DNA from: Doris montereyensis
Lineage: Eukaryota; Mollusca; Gastropoda; Nudibranchia; Dorididae
DNA length: 64,000 nucleotides
Direction of reading: 5' to 3'
NCBI GenBank assembly: GCA_037039925.1
Contig: JAXRKP010001606.1
Span: forward strand, 44,323-108,322
A model generated the notes under the pieces. The model was not told where the DNA came from. It did no database searches and saw only the letters and a list, made by a program, of their open reading frames with translations. A program made the translations under genes and the position numbers. The first letter of the stretch is position 1; each line of letters begins with the position of its first letter. Below, in pieces: positions 62,091-64,000 of the stretch.

Positions 62091-63600
62091 TAGTGTTATT
62101 GGGGTCTGTGTCTTTGGTTGGTGGGCCTTATTAGTGTTATTGGGGCCTGTGTCTTTGGTTGGTGGGCCTTAAGTTTTATTGGGGCCTGTGTCTTTGGTTG
62201 GTGGGCCTTATTAGTGTTATTGGGGCCTGTGTCTTTGGTTGGTGGGCCTTATTAGTGTTATTGCGGCCTGTGTCTTTGGTTGGTGGGCCTTATTAGTTTT
62301 ATTGGGGCCTGTGTCTTTGGTTGGTGGGCCTTATTAGTTTTATTGGGGCCTGTGTCTTTGGTTGGTGGACCTTATTAGTTTTATTGGGGCCTGTCCTTTC
62401 ATTGGTGGGCCTTTAGTTTTATTGGGGCCTGTGTCTTTGGTTGGTGGGCCTTTAGTATATTTGGTTGGTGGGCCTTATTAGTTTTATTGCGGCCTGTGTC
62501 TTTGGTTGGTGGGCCTTATTAGTGTTATTGGGGCCTGTGTCTTTGGTTGGTGGACCTTATTAGTGTTATTGGGGCCTTTGTCTTTGATTGGTGGGCCTTA
62601 TTAGTGTTATTGGGGCCTGTGTCTTTGGTTGGTGGGCCGTATTAGTGTTATTGGAGCCTGTGTCTTTGGTTGGTGAGTCTCTAGTTTAATTGGGGCCTGT
62701 GTCTTTGGTTGGTGGGCCTTATTAGTGTTACTGCAGCCTGTGTCTTTGATAGGTGGGCCTTTAGTTTTATTGGGGCCTGTGTCTTTGGTTGATGGGCCTT
62801 ATTAGTGTTATTGCGGCCTGTGTCTTCGATTGGTGGGCCTTTAGTTTTATTGCGGCCTGTGTCTTTGATTGGTGGGCCTTTAGTTTTATTGGGGCCTGTG
62901 TCTTTGGTTGGTGGGCCTTATTAGTGTTATTGCGGCCTGTGTCTTTGGTTGGTGGGCCTTATTAGTGTTATTGCGGCCTGTGTCTTTGGTTGGTGGGCCT
63001 TATTAGTTTTATTGGGGCCTGTGTCTTTGATTGGTGGGCCTTATTAGTGTTATTGGGGCCTGTGTCTTTGATTGGTGGGCCTTTAGTTTTATTGGGGCCT
63101 GTGTATTTGGTTGGTGGGCCTTATTAGTTTTATTGCGGCCTGTGTCTTTGGTTGGTGGGCCTTATTGGTGGGCCTTATTAGTGTTATTGGGGCCTGTGTC
63201 TTTGGTTGGGGACCTTTAGTTTTATTGGGGCCTGTGTCTTTGATTGGTGGGCCTTATTAGTTTTATTGCGGCCTGTGTCTTTGGTTGGTGGGCCTTATTA
63301 GTGTTATTGGGGCCTGTGTCTTTGATTGGTGGGCCTTTAGTTTTATTGGGGCCTGTGTATTTGGTTGGTGGGCCTTATTAGTTTTATTGCGGCCTGTGTC
63401 TTTGGTTGGTGGACCTTATTAGTGTTATTGGGGCCTGTGTCTTTGGTTGGTGGACATTTAGTTTATTGGGGCCTGTGTCTTTGGTTGGTGAGCCTTATTG
63501 GTGTTATTGGGGCCTGTGTCTTTGATTGGTGGGCCTTATTAGTTTTATTGGAGCCTGTGTCTTTGGTTGGTGGGCCTTATTAGTGTCATTGCGGCCTGTG
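62091..63600. repeat. 41-bp tandem repeat, about 36 copies
   Basis: Unit GTCTTTGGTTGGTGGGCCTT plus ATTAGTGTTATTGGGGCCTGT, with shorter variants lacking ATT or with TGCGGCC. It abuts the 46-bp array and shares GTCTTTGG and TTATTAG with it. Confidence 0.95.
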
Positions 63601-64000
63601 CTTTTCGGGTCACATTTATATCGGAATTATCACCATACTGTAATTAATGAAGGTAAAGGTGATGGTATAATTACGACAGACCTATAAACCAGGCCTCCAT
63701 AAATTCGTCTACAAACTAGTAAAGCATTAGCAGGTACAGAATGTATTAAGAGTAAATGCAGGCATAGTAAAAGACAGTAGGGAAAATCATTTTACCCACA
63801 TAAATGTTTTCGGTGACTAGATCTGAACATTATCATCTTAAGAAAAAAGTTCTGTCATATTCATCTCAAACATTTGAAAAAACAAACTTGAAACGGATTA
63901 ACCAACCGTCAGAAAGAGTAGCAAAAATGGTATGTGTGCAGACGAGGCGTCTCGTTCCTGTTCAACGTTAGAAAGGATGTTGACAACCTTTGCCTTGAAG
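63601..64000. other. Right edge, no gene recognised
   Basis: 400 bases of single-copy sequence beginning at the end of the array. No coding or RNA feature was recognised. Confidence 0.45.

Overview
The window is animal nuclear DNA, AT-rich and dominated by repeats. It holds one recognisable host gene, many broken transposable elements of metazoan type and at least a dozen tandem arrays. Nothing prokaryotic was seen: there are no operons, no ribosome-binding-site logic and no CRISPR. The species cannot be read from the sequence. Frequent AGATCT/TCTAGA words, a tRNA-Leu/Ser-like SINE, a Mag-type Ty3/Gypsy element and CR1/L2-type LINEs fit an invertebrate, perhaps a mollusc; this is a weak inference.

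The main content is a split gene for uroporphyrinogen-III synthase (UROS, the fourth enzyme of heme synthesis). It lies on the minus strand from the ATG at 55930 to the stop at 31493. Nine coding exons of 18 to 169 bp join in matching splice phases to give about 263 residues; human UROS has about 265. The gene fills 24 kb because its introns are packed with repeats. Intron 1 holds a piggyBac fragment and a LINE. Intron 2 holds a mariner relic, SINEs, a MITE and a foldback. Intron 4 is 10 kb and mostly a 36-bp satellite. Intron 6 holds a SINE and a hAT MITE, intron 7 a 30-bp minisatellite, and intron 8 a MITE. Exons 5 and 8 each lack one base, which looks more like consensus error than gene death.

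Layout from the left: 1-3715, minisatellites; 4135-7250, a pogo-like element and a short piggyBac element with intact ends inside a pair of inverted flanking repeats; 8940-15201, a Penelope-like relic, its terminal repeat and a 4-kb imperfect inverted repeat rich in triplet repeats; 15640-18216, microsatellites, 28-bp and 38-bp arrays and a SINE; 18448-25637, an L2/Rex1-like LINE with a 4.7-kb Gypsy element (identical LTRs) nested in its 3' part; 25890-30480, transposase relics and small arrays; 31229-55930, UROS; 56540-60190, two more LINE relics; 60395-63600, two abutting arrays of 46-bp and 41-bp units.

Apart from UROS, nothing here looks like a working host gene. Most long open frames are by-products of tandem repeats whose unit is a multiple of three. 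I found no new multi-gene system. The best leads are the hidden UROS gene with its satellite-filled intron, the 4-kb inverted repeat, and the thrice-repeated Penelope-associated terminal motif that resembles a degenerate hammerhead.
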